Positions 8,558 through 18,398 are shown, numbered from the stretch's first letter. The stretch is DNA of 64,000 nt from Oleidesulfovibrio sp964593925 (GCA_964593925.1 CAZQKM010000004.1:46876-110875); one strand, 5' to 3'. Notes: a model not told the origin generated them from the letters alone. Made by a program: numbers and translations.

Positions 8558-9277
8558 TTACAGCGCTTGGGGCGCCACACTCACCTTGTTTCTCCCTTCC
8601 ATCTTGGATTTATACAACATCTTATCAGCCTGCTCCACAAGCTGCTGCGGTGAAGCCTCTCGCGCTGTCGGTCCGATGGCTGCCCCCCCCCAGAGACACC
8701 TTGACCTTCGTCTCGCGCCCCTCTCCCACAGGGATGGACAGTTCCTCCACAGCCAACCGGATACGTTCTGCCAAGGCCGCACCCCCATCCAGGTTTGTCC
8801 TGGGCATAATGACGGCAAATTCTTCGCCTCCGATACGCGCGAGCATTTCTTCCGATCGCACACATGTTTGCAACACTGTGGCCACAGCCACCAATACCAT
8901 GTCTCCGGCCTGGTGCCCCAAAACGTCATTGACCTTTTTGAGATGAGCTCATACTACAGGCATAGGGTAAAATGCCTTTTGTTAAAAAGCGCTGTCAGCG
9001 GGTCAAGCAGGGATAGCATCGCAAATCGCTGTTCATGGCGTCCGATAATATATCCAAACAGAGAAAATGCCAGGACGGTTCCCACCAACATATATCCCAT
9101 GAGCCAATGCAAATATAATGCATCATGCGAGGCAAGACCCAGTATCTGGATGATACAAAGCCAGCCCAACGGAGCTCCCAACCCGAGGAATCCGCCCTGC
9201 AAAGCTCTATGTATGGCATGGGGCGCTACAGCAATTTTGCGGAACCAAGCCATTGCGTCTTCTGTCTCTTTCACCAT
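8558..9277 (-). pseudogene. Broken membrane-anchored diguanylate cyclase (GGDEF)
   Basis: The minus strand encodes two or three N-terminal membrane helices and the start of a GGDEF domain (LLDPLTALFNKRHF) from 9277 down to a TAG at 8954-8956. The rest of the domain continues in another frame (KKVNDVLGHQAGD, ARIGGEEFAV) after a gap of about 20 residues. It then shifts frame again at a run of nine C (G on the coding strand) at 8683-8691, ending ADKMLYKSKMEGRNK at 8558. One deletion with a stop plus one homopolymer frameshift means the gene is not translatable as one protein, although the GGEEF catalytic motif is intact. Confidence 0.85.
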
Positions 9278-9316
9278 ATCATAAAAGCCACTGGAGGACC
9301 AGCCACGTCATAAAAT

Positions 9317-10063
9317 TCATCTCATCCACGACCGGGCAATGCGAAACACGTCTTCATAGTCCAACCTGTCTCGAATTCCCAGACACAACTCTGTGGACAT
9401 CCGCATCTTGTCTCGTACGTCGCGCAACAGTGTATTTTTATACTCACGCAGCCATTTACGAATAAAAGGGGCATCCAGGCCATCAATAACAAGAGTCAGG
9501 CCGTCCACAAAATATGGTGAGGAAATCACAGAAAGATACGGCTGGCAGGCCTCTTTGCCCTGCTGACGCGCCAACAATATATAAAAAAGCAGCGTCACCA
9601 TAAGCCTATCGTCCTGCTGCCTATGGTTGACATCAAAATATCGGACCTGCGCAGCCCCCTGCTCGGGAGTCAGCTTGACAAGCTCCTGCGCCAATGCCAG
9701 CGCCCGCTGTTCGGTGAGCGGACACCGAGAAAAACGAGCCGCCATTTTAGCCATGGACCGGCGGGGGTTCTCTGCCTGAACAATTCCCATAAGGGCTATT
9801 CGCATGAGGTCATAGCGGCGCTCCACCTCAGAAAGCACCGTTTCTTCACGAGCCTCTGCCAACATGCGTACCTGGGCAGTACTCATGGAGCCCAGGCTGA
9901 TATCAAGCAGATGTCGAACAAAAGGCTCAGAAGTACGTTGCACCTCATCACGGAGTACCTTCAAGTTACACCGTCTGCCCACAAGTTTTTTCAAGGCAAG
10001 CCAGTACGCAGCCACTCCTTCCAGCGGCATCTCAAGTATATCTATATCAGTATGTTCCGGCAT
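9317..10063 (-). CDS. Uncharacterised protein, first gene of the GGDEF/HPt set
   Basis: A mostly helical, soluble-looking protein of about 248 residues that I do not recognise. It has no signal peptide or clear membrane helix; the C-terminal third is rich in Arg and Lys (WLREYKNTLLRDVRDKMR). It is the first of four minus-strand genes (this one, the broken GGDEF gene, the receiver/HPt gene and the M16 peptidase), which suggests but does not prove a link to signalling. The start is uncertain: ATG 10063 is preferred, and an upstream TTG at 10099 is also open. Confidence 0.6.
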   Translation of the reverse strand: MPEHTDIDILEMPLEGVAAYWLALKKLVGRRCNLKVLRDEVQRTSEPFVRHLLDISLGSMSTAQVRMLAEAREETVLSEVERRYDLMRIALMGIVQAENPRRSMAKMAARFSRCPLTEQRALALAQELVKLTPEQGAAQVRYFDVNHRQQDDRLMVTLLFYILLARQQGKEACQPYLSVISSPYFVDGLTLVIDGLDAPFIRKWLREYKNTLLRDVRDKMRMSTELCLGIRDRLDYEDVFRIARSWMR

Positions 10064-10840
10064 GACCTCGGCACCCCTCATGCATTTTTCGCCAGGCAAG
10101 CCAAGCGTGTTGACCTACCTGCAACAAGCTGTACAGACTGCCAATACAAGGTAAATCTATAGCCCGTACCATCCATTTACCTCAAGTAGTTTACCCAACA
10201 TAGCGCACAAGTAAAGGAATATACAGCGTACCCGACGATGTACCGCTGCCATGCAGGCCTTTTTGTCGCGCACCAGCCTTGCCAGCCATACAACTGTTTT
10301 CTGGCATGCATATGCGTCAACTTGATGCGGCATGCCAAGACAGACTTGAAGGCGCTCCGTACCTGGGAGATGGCACATAAAAATGCTTGTCAGCACTCAT
10401 ATCAATACCGCGACGAAAACCAGTCAATAGCAACAAACACGCCCGGTGGATACGTGCACCCAAATGTGTACTCAAAATCCATGGCATGCCCGGTGGCGTA
10501 TACCAGACAGAACTGTTTCAGACGCTCTTTGCAGATACTCCTGCAAGGGGCTTTTATGAAAAAACATCATGCATCCAGCCGCATGAGTCTTTACTCTATG
10601 GCTATTGCCGAAATGAATACAAAAAGGGCGCCTGACAGACTTCCGTCGTGTCTACGCCCTTTCGAAAATACGACTACATGCAATGCCCAGCCCGCACTCT
10701 ACATTGCGGGCCTCTGGCGACAAGCATCCGCGGTTGAAAAACAGAGCAGAAATCATGGCACCCCTCTGAATAGAACGAGTTGGCCGTTGATATCACTGCC
10801 CCACTGAACATTTGCGTACCCTGCTAAATGCGCAGTTCAC
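10064..10840. other. Gene-free stretch
   Basis: About 780 bp with only overlapping low-quality open frames on both strands. A 189-codon plus-strand frame has no ribosome binding site or recognisable domain. Nothing else supportable is seen. Confidence 0.5.
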
Positions 10841-11149
10841 CTATACCTTGACCACCGAGTTGTCAGCCTGCGCAAAATCACACCAGGCATATTCGTCTGC
10901 CTCATCGTCATTCATCCAGTGGACACCGTCCGCAAGATACCGAAAACGATATTTCCTTCCTGCCTCCAGGGGCACTTCAGCAGAAAACGCACCATTTTTG
11001 AGGCGTTTCATGGGAGTAGCTTCTTTACTCCAGTCGTTAAAATCACCCACCAGGTGCATGCAATCCACATCAAAAACCGCATCTCTTTCAACGCGAAAAC
11101 GTACCTTGCAGACAGCTTTTGATTTAAAAAAATGTTTGGTTAAAGACAT
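10841..11149 (-). CDS. Small glycogen-binding-type (CBM48 / isoamylase N-terminal) protein
   Basis: A 102-residue protein consisting almost only of a CBM48/AMPK-type beta-sandwich. The signature is LVGDFNDWSKEATPMKRL, followed by FSAEVPLEAGRKYRFRYLAD and a short acidic end. The ATG at 11149 is chosen because GGGAGG lies 7 bases upstream. Such stand-alone domains are frequent in Desulfovibrio-type genomes; binding to alpha-glucans is the family role but has no local support here. Confidence 0.8.
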   Translation of the reverse strand: MSLTKHFFKSKAVCKVRFRVERDAVFDVDCMHLVGDFNDWSKEATPMKRLKNGAFSAEVPLEAGRKYRFRYLADGVHWMNDDEADEYAWCDFAQADNSVVKV

Positions 11150-12060
11150 ATCCAGACCTCCCGATTGTTTCTCGGAACACAGTACCTCTTTACCACCATA
11201 ATACATATAACATAATGATTTTTTCTAAAAACCACAAACAACGCTGCCAGCCCATGGCATCCCCCCCCAACCTCCTGCTTGCCTTCTCTGTTTCTGCCAC
11301 ATCAGTCTGGGATATATACCAAAATACCCACGGGATGAGGTCCACACAGCAGCCGCTACCCCAGAGTTGCCATCCCGGCTGCTGCACCTTGCCCTCTCTT
11401 GCGGCGTACCCAAATTAGCGATCTACCTGTCTATATGGCCTGCATGGGATTCAGCATGAAAAACAGAGGGCGGTTTCCCCCAAGAAAATACGTTTGCGAC
11501 GCATGCCACCGGGCACTCGACACCTAGGCCTCCCCTTTCCCCCGGCCCAGCGGCCTCAAGCGTTGCAGCGTCCGTACACCTGTCTCTGGCACGGTCTACG
11601 CCACTGTATGGTGACGGTACCTCCCTGCAACACGTGCAACAACCTTTGGAAATAATGCTGGACACCCGTACGCGCACAATCAGGAACAAAAAAAACACCA
11701 TGGGCCTGCCATGGTGTTTACGGTAGCGAAAACACAAAAATCAGGGCAAGGCATCAGCAGATCAGTACTCGCTGCCAGAGGCTGCACGGCCTTCCCGACA
11801 ACACCCACGCACACACTTTTGGCATGCGCCAGCCCCACAACAAACTCTGTACAAGCTCCCCCGCCGAGTGGATTGCCGACTGCAACACGAAAAGAGGACA
11901 GCATCAAAAAAAAAAGGACCGCCCCGCTGAAGCCGCCAAGGCAGCGCCAGGCCAGCTCTGGTCCTCCCCTTTGCCCCTGCCAGCGGCCTGAAGCGTTGCA
12001 GCGTCCGTACGCCTGTCTCTGGCACGGCCTGCACACAAAACAGTCCATGGCCAGCAAGTT
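11150..12060. repeat. Gene-free stretch carrying a pair of roughly 70-bp direct repeats
   Basis: A segment at 11530-11598 is repeated with few changes at 11962-12032. Shared cores include AGCGTTGCAGCGTCCGTAC and CCTGTCTCTGGCACGG. Open frames across both copies on the minus strand read RARDR.TDAATL.AAG, so the repeats may derive from an old coding unit. No intact gene is seen. Confidence 0.6.
11683..11719 (-). terminator. Rho-independent terminator, minus strand
   Basis: An 11-bp perfect stem (AAACACCATGG / CCATGGTGTTT) at 11693-11719 is followed on the minus strand by a run of eight T. It lies 340 bp beyond the stop of the gene ending at 12061, so it ends either that transcript or an untranslated RNA from 11720-12060. 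Confidence 0.75.
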
Positions 12061-12594
12061 CTACAGTTGGTACTGCTTTCCCCAAATGCGTATTGCCGAG
12101 GCTTGATCAACCGGAATATCAAAGGTGAATATCTGCTTTATTGCGGCTTTTTCTGGCACAGTAATTTCAATGGGATTGTTTTTATGAGTTGATAAACCGA
12201 TGGCATACCCATCTTTATCAATTGCCAGTATATTGTTTTTGTCTTTCAAGTTTATTATCCGAACAGGCCTATCACCACTGTTCACAAATCCGATCTTAAT
12301 GTTAACAGATGTTTCATCGGCAGTGGACTTTTCCAAAACATTTACGACGAGAGAATCTTCAAGCTCTTTTTGATTGGATACAATTATTGCACCATGATCA
12401 CTTTCACCAGATTTTCTCCCATCTGTGATTCCTTCTGTGATCCCTTCTGATACGCCAGTCCAGACATCCTTGCCAAACTTTACCACACCTGAAGTCACAG
12501 ACTTTACAGAGTCAGAAACATCGCTTTTTCCTTCCTCTTGCAGAGCCATAACTAATATCGGCGCAAAAAACAGCATGAAGAATATTTTCTTCAC
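12061..12594 (-). CDS. Exported protein of unknown function
   Basis: A 177-residue protein beginning with an N-terminal signal-like stretch (VKKIFFMLFFAPILVMA) from a GTG start preceded by GAGG. A Ser/Lys/Gly-rich segment (about residues 20-60) and a beta-rich C-terminal domain (about 70-177) follow. I do not recognise the family. The base composition is clearly more A+T rich than its neighbours, a possible sign of recent acquisition. The minus-strand terminator at 11683-11719 is the first obvious stop signal downstream. Confidence 0.6.
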   Translation of the reverse strand: MKKIFFMLFFAPILVMALQEEGKSDVSDSVKSVTSGVVKFGKDVWTGVSEGITEGITDGRKSGESDHGAIIVSNQKELEDSLVVNVLEKSTADETSVNIKIGFVNSGDRPVRIINLKDKNNILAIDKDGYAIGLSTHKNNPIEITVPEKAAIKQIFTFDIPVDQASAIRIWGKQYQL

Positions 12595-12776
12595 TCTACA
12601 CCTCTGTGTTGTATCACACCATATAAAAATAGTATTTGCATGACAGAAAAACTGCGACACTATTAATACAAAAACGCGGTAATCCTTAAGAGGCCCCCCA
12701 TTTCAGGCATGCCACAAAACAAGCACACCCCCATGTACAGCTGCCCCTATGCCACAGAAGAAACCGCAGGCTTCTC

Positions 12777-13907
12777 CTACTCCAAGCGATAGGGCAACCG
12801 CAGAAAAAATTCTGTACCGTCGGCTGCATTACTTTCAAAAGACACAGAGCCCTTGAGATAGTTAGTCGCCAACAGACGCATGCTATAGGTGCCAAGCCCT
12901 CTGCCAGAACCTTTTGTGGAAAATGAACGCTGGAAGATCAACCACTTATGCTCATCAGGAATGACCGCGTCATTGGCGGTACTAAACTCTATGCCATCAG
13001 CAAGGGTACGGAAGCGAACCCGCACAAGCCCTCCAGGCTCTGAGGCTTCCAGGGCATTCTTCAGCATATTCATCATCACCCGACGCAGCAGCGTGAGATC
13101 AGTCTCAATAAATACCGTTTCTTCTGGCAATTCCAGATCAACACAAATATCACGAGCAATATCAAGCTGTTGAGCATTCTCCACCACATCCTGAACCTGT
13201 GTATTCATGGAAGCACGCGTAGACCGCACACTCAACTCTTCTGATTCTGCAGCCAGCAGCAGGCGCTGCGACATGATTTCGTCCACCAGGTCATTGGAAA
13301 AACGATGCATCAGCAGACTTTCGCCCTTCAGGTCAAGCGGTACTTCTTCTAGTATCATCTTTGCCAGGCTTCTCAGCCCGCCCGCAGTATTCAAAATATC
13401 GTGGAAGAATATACGCTCCAAGGCACGCCGCCGTTTTTCACCGCTGATATCATTCACGGCAAACAGCACAAAATGCTCGCCACCGATCACCAACGGCGAG
13501 GCACAAACCTTGAAATCCTGGGCAACCAGCATCTCGTCCAACTTGGAACTTATGCGGCACTCGGCTTCTTTGCGCTCTCCCTGGATTCCAGACAAAATGG
13601 CTGTCACAGCACCGCAGCTGGCGCACGCGGCTGCAGTCCCGCAACCGCCTTCGGCGCACGAATGCTCACATGAAAGCAATTCTCCCGGACGCAACCCGAC
13701 CAGGCTGTCCACGCTCTCTCCCTTCAACAGGGCAAGAGCATGACGATTGGCAAATACAATTTGCCGATGCACATTCAAAACCATGACGATCTCTGTTACC
13801 GAGTCCAGCAACAGTATTAATCTTGAATCCTTGAATATACTACGCTGACGCTCCAAGTCCTCAGCAGAGGCCCTTTCAGCGGACGCAAACTCTGTTTTCA
13901 TAGCCAT
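12777..13907 (-). CDS. PAS-domain sensor histidine kinase (soluble) with Cys-rich insert
   Basis: A 376-residue kinase without membrane helices. A PAS domain (about 30-150) contains a Cys-rich loop with CEHSC, GCGTAAAC and ASCGA, a pattern seen in a family of Desulfovibrio and Geobacter PAS kinases. The His box is unusual (FFHDILNTAGGL), and the N box (MLKNALEAS) and G box (GSGRGLGTYS) are intact, so it should bind ATP and autophosphorylate. No response regulator is adjacent. The ATG at 13907 is preferred to a TTG at 13937. The cysteines may bind a metal or sense redox state; this is inference. Confidence 0.85.
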   Translation of the reverse strand: MAMKTEFASAERASAEDLERQRSIFKDSRLILLLDSVTEIVMVLNVHRQIVFANRHALALLKGESVDSLVGLRPGELLSCEHSCAEGGCGTAAACASCGAVTAILSGIQGERKEAECRISSKLDEMLVAQDFKVCASPLVIGGEHFVLFAVNDISGEKRRRALERIFFHDILNTAGGLRSLAKMILEEVPLDLKGESLLMHRFSNDLVDEIMSQRLLLAAESEELSVRSTRASMNTQVQDVVENAQQLDIARDICVDLELPEETVFIETDLTLLRRVMMNMLKNALEASEPGGLVRVRFRTLADGIEFSTANDAVIPDEHKWLIFQRSFSTKGSGRGLGTYSMRLLATNYLKGSVSFESNAADGTEFFLRLPYRLE

Positions 13908-14090
13908 ATATGTGTCCCAGCGAATAAAAATACCCAAGACGAAAAATCTCAGATATATCTATAAATATCAAATAATTATCACAAATTAACATCCATAATA
14001 TACCATAGTGCAAAAGTCCCTGTAAAGAGACATGCCTCCATAAAATCGCCATGCCCTGCAAAGACTCCGGCACAGCCTTGTGCCTTGTTA

Positions 14091-14912
14091 TCAGGCAATA
14101 CAGTCCGCAATGGACGCGGCGTGGTTGGGTGGACCAATCCCCTTGCCAGGCGCATACCCTTTGCGCAGGCAAAGATTCAGATAGGCTTGCGCGCTGACAA
14201 CGGCCTGCCGCAAGTCACGCCCCCGCGCCAAAAATGTGGCAATGGCCGCGGCAAGGGTACAACCTGTACCATGGTTGTTGGGCGTCTCCACCTTGGGCTG
14301 CGGCATGGCCAAAGGCGCGGCATCTGGCACCCCTAGCCAGTCGACAAGGGTTTCTTTGCCTTCAAAATGGCCGCCCTTGAGCAACACAGCCGCAGCCCCC
14401 ATGCCAAGCAATCTGCGTATGGCTTCTGCCACATCCTTTTCAGAATCAATGGTCATTCCTGCAAGCAGCTCTGCCTCTGGCCTATTGGGCGTAAGCAGAC
14501 GGGCATGAGGCAGCATACGCTCTTTTAGTGCATCCACTGCATCCTCCTGCAACAGGCGGTGCCCGCTCTGGCTGACGCACACAGGGTCCACCACCAGGGG
14601 AAAACGGTCCTGTGGACGCATGGCCTCAAACACATCAGCCACGACTTCAATTATAGGAGTGGAAAACAGCATGCCGGTCTTGGCCGCCTGCACGGGAAAC
14701 CCCTGTAACACTGTTTCAAGCTGCTGGCGCACAAAAGTCGGTTCAGGAGCATGAATACCCGTTACACCCAAACCATTCTGGGCGGTAAGTGCCGTGATCA
14801 CACTCATGCCAAAGCCGCCCAGCACCGTCATGGTTTTCAAATCCGCCTGAATTCCGGCACCGCCGCCGGAATCAGAACCCGCAATGGTCAATACACACGG
14901 ATTGTCTGCCAT
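14091..14912 (-). CDS. thiD: Hydroxymethylpyrimidine/phosphomethylpyrimidine kinase ThiD
   Basis: A 273-residue ribokinase-fold enzyme that phosphorylates HMP and HMP-P in thiamine synthesis. It shows the N-terminal IAGSDSGGGAGIQADLK, the TPNRPEAELLAG segment and the anion-hole motif NNHGTGCT with its catalytic Asp replaced in the usual ThiD way by a Cys-containing GTGC. It follows proB on the same strand with a 47-bp gap, suggesting an obgE-proB-thiD transcript. No TPP riboswitch is visible upstream. Confidence 0.93.
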   Translation of the reverse strand: MADNPCVLTIAGSDSGGGAGIQADLKTMTVLGGFGMSVITALTAQNGLGVTGIHAPEPTFVRQQLETVLQGFPVQAAKTGMLFSTPIIEVVADVFEAMRPQDRFPLVVDPVCVSQSGHRLLQEDAVDALKERMLPHARLLTPNRPEAELLAGMTIDSEKDVAEAIRRLLGMGAAAVLLKGGHFEGKETLVDWLGVPDAAPLAMPQPKVETPNNHGTGCTLAAAIATFLARGRDLRQAVVSAQAYLNLCLRKGYAPGKGIGPPNHAASIADCIA

Positions 14913-14959
14913 ATATCCTCCCTGGCGCGCAGGATTCTGCCCGCACGATGTGCCGCAGC

Positions 14960-16099
14960 CTAGGCCACAGCATCCATAAGCATGTTATCACGATGCACAG
15001 CTTCGGTATACTGATGTTCGCCCAGTATTTCTGCCAATTTCTCTGTGTGGTGCCCCATGACACGCCGCAAATCCGCGGCAGAATAATTGCTCAGCCCCAC
15101 GGCAATGACCGTTTTGCCCTGGCCAACGATACGCACCAGTGCACCGCGCCCAAAGCTACCCTCCACCTGCACAATACCCGCAGGCAACAAGCTTTTGCCT
15201 GTGGACAACGCTCGTTTCGCCCCCTGGTCTACCACAATGGCCCCCGAGGGCTCAGCATGATAGGCCAGCCAAAACTTGCGACGCGAGACCACCTTGCGCT
15301 CAGGGCGCACCCATGTGCCCGGCTCATCGCCTGCAAACGCCCTGACCATGGCGTCGGGCTTTTTGCCAGGCAGTATCAACGTGGGTACTCCCAACTGTGC
15401 CGCCCGGCGTGCAGCCAGCAACTTTGAATACATGCCACCAGACCCCACGCTGGTTTTTCCGCCACACATGGCCGTCAGGTCAAGGCTGTGCACATCCTCA
15501 ATGCATTCCAGCACCGTGGCTCCGGGCGTAACGTCGGGGTTTTGAGCATATACACCGCCGGAAGATGTCAGATTGATAAAAAGATCTGCTTCCACCACAT
15601 TGAGCAAAAGACTTGCCAAGCTGTCATTATCGCCAAATTCAAGCTCTTTTGTGGCTACGCTGTCATTTTCATTGACAATGGGTACAGTATGCCAGCCAAG
15701 CAACGCACCAAAGGTATTTCGGATATGCAAAAAACGAACTCTGCTGCGCAAGTCGTCTCTGGTCAGTAACATCTGGGCAGAAATAATACCGTGGTGTGCA
15801 AAAGCATTGTCATAGCAGTGCATCAATCGGCTTTGGCCCACGGCAGAAGCCGCCTGCCTGTGGGGCATACCCTGCAATTCACAGCATTGACGCAATACCG
15901 CGCGACCGGCTGCCACAGCCCCAGAGGAAACCAGCACCACATCCGTACCTCTGGCATGCAGTTGTGCAATCTGCGCCACAAGATTGTCCACTACGCCTGC
16001 ATCAAGTCCAGTGCCCGAAGTCAGTACAGCACTACCAACCTTGACCAGTACCCTGCGGGCATTCCCAAGCACTTCTTCACGTTCGACACGCCAATCCAT
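14960..16099 (-). CDS. proB: Glutamate 5-kinase ProB
   Basis: A 379-residue gamma-glutamyl kinase catalysing the first step of proline synthesis. The amino-acid kinase domain starts RVLVKVGSAVLTSG and contains VSSGAVAAGR, NENDSVA and GSGGMYSKLLAA. A C-terminal PUA domain (about 280-379) has GAIVVDQGAKRAL. The start at 16099 is fixed by GGGAGG upstream and by homologue length; the longer open frame upstream runs into obgE. It lies 28 bp after obgE, a common pairing. Confidence 0.95.
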   Translation of the reverse strand: MDWRVEREEVLGNARRVLVKVGSAVLTSGTGLDAGVVDNLVAQIAQLHARGTDVVLVSSGAVAAGRAVLRQCCELQGMPHRQAASAVGQSRLMHCYDNAFAHHGIISAQMLLTRDDLRSRVRFLHIRNTFGALLGWHTVPIVNENDSVATKELEFGDNDSLASLLLNVVEADLFINLTSSGGVYAQNPDVTPGATVLECIEDVHSLDLTAMCGGKTSVGSGGMYSKLLAARRAAQLGVPTLILPGKKPDAMVRAFAGDEPGTWVRPERKVVSRRKFWLAYHAEPSGAIVVDQGAKRALSTGKSLLPAGIVQVEGSFGRGALVRIVGQGKTVIAVGLSNYSAADLRRVMGHHTEKLAEILGEHQYTEAVHRDNMLMDAVA

Positions 16100-16127
16100 A
16101 GTCCACGCCTCCCGCCTTGAAACGGTA

Positions 16128-17228
16128 CTATTCCCGTACCCAGACGACTTCCATGTCAAAAGACTCCTCGGGCTCGACCTCTGCCTGCGATGACGAATCA
16201 AGGGGCGTGTGCCGATCAAGGCAGGCAAGCATGCGCCACATCTCGTCAACCACCGCATCCACCCCTTCACCAGTGAGGGCGCTGATAAAAAACACGGTAC
16301 GCCCTTCAGATGCTGCCCGGGTACGTAACGCATCAACCTGCTCCACCGGGCACAAATCTATCTTGTTAATCACCTGAATCTGCTCACGCTGGCCAAGGGT
16401 GGCATCAAAGCAACGCAGCTCTTCGTTGATCAGATCAAAGCCGGCCCATGGATCGTCCATATCCACATCTTCCACACTGAGCAAATGCACCAAAAAGCGG
16501 GTACGTTCCACATGTTTGAGAAAGCGATGCCCCAGCCCCTGCCCCTGGTGAGCGCCTTCGATCAAGCCGGGAATGTCTGCAATAACCATACGATTATCTG
16601 GAACATGCTCGTCAATCATGACACCAAGATTGGGCGTCAGAGTGGTAAAAGGATAGGCTGCAATCTTGGGTTTTGCCGCTGAGACCTTGGTGATAAACGT
16701 GGACTTGCCGGCATTGGGCAACCCCAGGAGACCAGCATCCGCCAAAATCTTTAGCTCAAGGCGCAACGACTTTGTCTCGCCCGGTTCGCCAGGCTGCGCA
16801 AAACGCGGTGCACGCATGGTGGAAGACTTGAAATGTTCGTTCCCCTTGCCCCCCCGCCCGCCATGGGCAATGACAATCATGGCATCCGGGCTGGACAGAT
16901 CTGCAACAAGAGTTTCAGCCCCGGACTCGTCACGCGCAAAAACAAGGGTGCCCACAGGCAATTCCACCACAAAATCCTTTCCGCCGCGGCCATGCATCTG
17001 GCTGCCCTGGCCGGGTCTGCCGTTTTCTGCCTGATACAGACGCTTAAGGCGAAAGTCATACAGACTCAACAGCCGGGTAGAAGCTTTAAACACCACATCG
17101 CCGCCCTTGCCGCCGTCACCGCCGTCTGGACCGCCCTTGGGAATAAATTTTTCACGACGAAAAGAAACGCAACCATGCCCGCCGCTACCGGAAGTCACTG
17201 TGACCACCGCTTCGTCCACAAAACGCAT
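16128..17228 (-). CDS. obgE: GTPase ObgE/CgtA
   Basis: A 366-residue ribosome-associated GTPase. The Gly-rich Obg domain (about 1-158) has SGSGGHGCVSFRREKF and GGDGGKGG repeats. The G domain has GLPNAGKST, DIPG and NKID motifs. The ATG 17228 (MRFVDEA) matches the family start and has AGGG upstream. It is the first gene after the rplU-rpmA operon, separated from it by the terminator at 17394-17438. Confidence 0.96.
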   Translation of the reverse strand: MRFVDEAVVTVTSGSGGHGCVSFRREKFIPKGGPDGGDGGKGGDVVFKASTRLLSLYDFRLKRLYQAENGRPGQGSQMHGRGGKDFVVELPVGTLVFARDESGAETLVADLSSPDAMIVIAHGGRGGKGNEHFKSSTMRAPRFAQPGEPGETKSLRLELKILADAGLLGLPNAGKSTFITKVSAAKPKIAAYPFTTLTPNLGVMIDEHVPDNRMVIADIPGLIEGAHQGQGLGHRFLKHVERTRFLVHLLSVEDVDMDDPWAGFDLINEELRCFDATLGQREQIQVINKIDLCPVEQVDALRTRAASEGRTVFFISALTGEGVDAVVDEMWRMLACLDRHTPLDSSSQAEVEPEESFDMEVVWVRE

Positions 17229-17393
17229 ACCAGCTACCCTGCTCTTATAAATCTGTGGCCTACACCCAAAGTCAGCCCCTTGCACCGCAGCAGTGCAAGC
17301 CTACCTGTCTGATGCCATACACCCCAAAAGGCATATGTACACCACCCGCCCGTGCTCCCTTATGCGCAAGGCACAGGGCGCAAGCTAGACAGA

Positions 17394-17438
17394 TAAAAAC
17401 AGGGGCGAAGGCCGCAGTAACGCGACATTCGCCCCTGT
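17394..17438 (-). terminator. Terminator of the rplU-rpmA operon
   Basis: An 11-bp perfect stem (ACAGGGGCGAA / TTCGCCCCTGT) with an 18-nt loop is followed on the minus strand by five T, starting 24 bp after the rpmA stop codon. Confidence 0.85.
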
Positions 17439-17461
17439 ACGGCTTACCAGAAAACGCGTGA

Positions 17462-17731
17462 CTATTGTTCCGCGGGCACAATGTGCACACGGGTCAATGT
17501 CTTTCTCTTGCGGATGTATTTTTCGTACTTCACCACACCGTCACACTTGGCAAACAGAGTGTAATCTCTACCCAACCCCACATTGTTACCGGGATGGATT
17601 TTAGTACCGAGTTGGCGGACAAGAATATTGCCGGCCAAAACTGTCTGACCGCCAAAACGCTTTACACCGCGCCGCTGGGCATTTGAGTCGCGACCGTTCT
17701 TGGAACTGCCGCCAGCCTTTTTATGTGCCAT
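17462..17731 (-). CDS. rpmA: 50S ribosomal protein L27
   Basis: An 89-residue L27 with the family start MAHKKAGGSSKNGRDSNAQR and the GGQTVLAGNILVRQ core. Its N-terminal tail reaches the peptidyl transferase centre. It starts directly at MAHKK with no cleavable leader. It is cotranscribed after rplU. Confidence 0.98.
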   Translation of the reverse strand: MAHKKAGGSSKNGRDSNAQRRGVKRFGGQTVLAGNILVRQLGTKIHPGNNVGLGRDYTLFAKCDGVVKYEKYIRKRKTLTRVHIVPAEQ

Positions 17732-17761
17732 AGCTTGGGCTCCTTATCCTGATGCCTGTAA

Positions 17762-18070
17762 TCAGGCAGTAATGCTTTTGATTTTCAGCGCGGTGTAGTC
17801 CTGCCGGTGCCCCTGCTTTTTGCGGGAGTCATTGCGGCGCCACTTGTGAAACGTGATCACCTTTTCGCCACGACCATGCTCAACAACTTCGGCTGTTACC
17901 TTGGCGCCTGCTACATGGGGAGCACCCACAGCAAACTTGTCACCACCAAGCATCAATACTGTATCAAAGGCGACTTCGCTACCAGCATCAACAGACAGCT
18001 TTTCTACAAAAATCTTGCTGCCTTCCTCAACGCGGAACTGTTTGCCGCCTGTTTCGATAATTGCGTACAT
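17762..18070 (-). CDS. rplU: 50S ribosomal protein L21
   Basis: A 102-residue L21 (MYAIIETGGKQFRVEEGSK at the start, the KWRRNDSRKKQGHRQ basic motif near the end). It has a strong GGAGG ribosome binding site and is first in the rplU-rpmA operon. Confidence 0.98.
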   Translation of the reverse strand: MYAIIETGGKQFRVEEGSKIFVEKLSVDAGSEVAFDTVLMLGGDKFAVGAPHVAGAKVTAEVVEHGRGEKVITFHKWRRNDSRKKQGHRQDYTALKIKSITA

Positions 18071-18398
18071 TTCATACCTCCAATGGAATGGGGAGAGGCA
18101 GAGTTATCCTCTTTTTCAACACGCGTCAACAGCAAAATCCATACTTTCGGTATGCCATGCCGCCCTGCGGTGCGTTCAAATATTCAATTAAATGATGATA
18201 CGGGTACCCGCACAAAAACGCAAGAGCCTTGACGGGGCTCCTTGTACGCAAGGACTTTTTCATATCCATTGCCCATGGGTATAATGTATCAATTATACAA
18301 AACATACAAAGCATTAACCATAAAAACCAGAAAAACTTTTTTAGACATGACAATCTATACAAAATTATGTATTGTGTTTTCAGTGTGTCTCATCTCGT

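Noticed and set aside
10238..10807. 189-codon open frame on the plus strand
   Set aside because: No ribosome binding site, biased Cys/His/Thr composition and no domain; looks like chance in a gene-free region.
16100..16336. Long N-terminal extension of ProB
   Set aside because: It overlaps obgE and is not conserved; ATG 16099 has a strong ribosome binding site.
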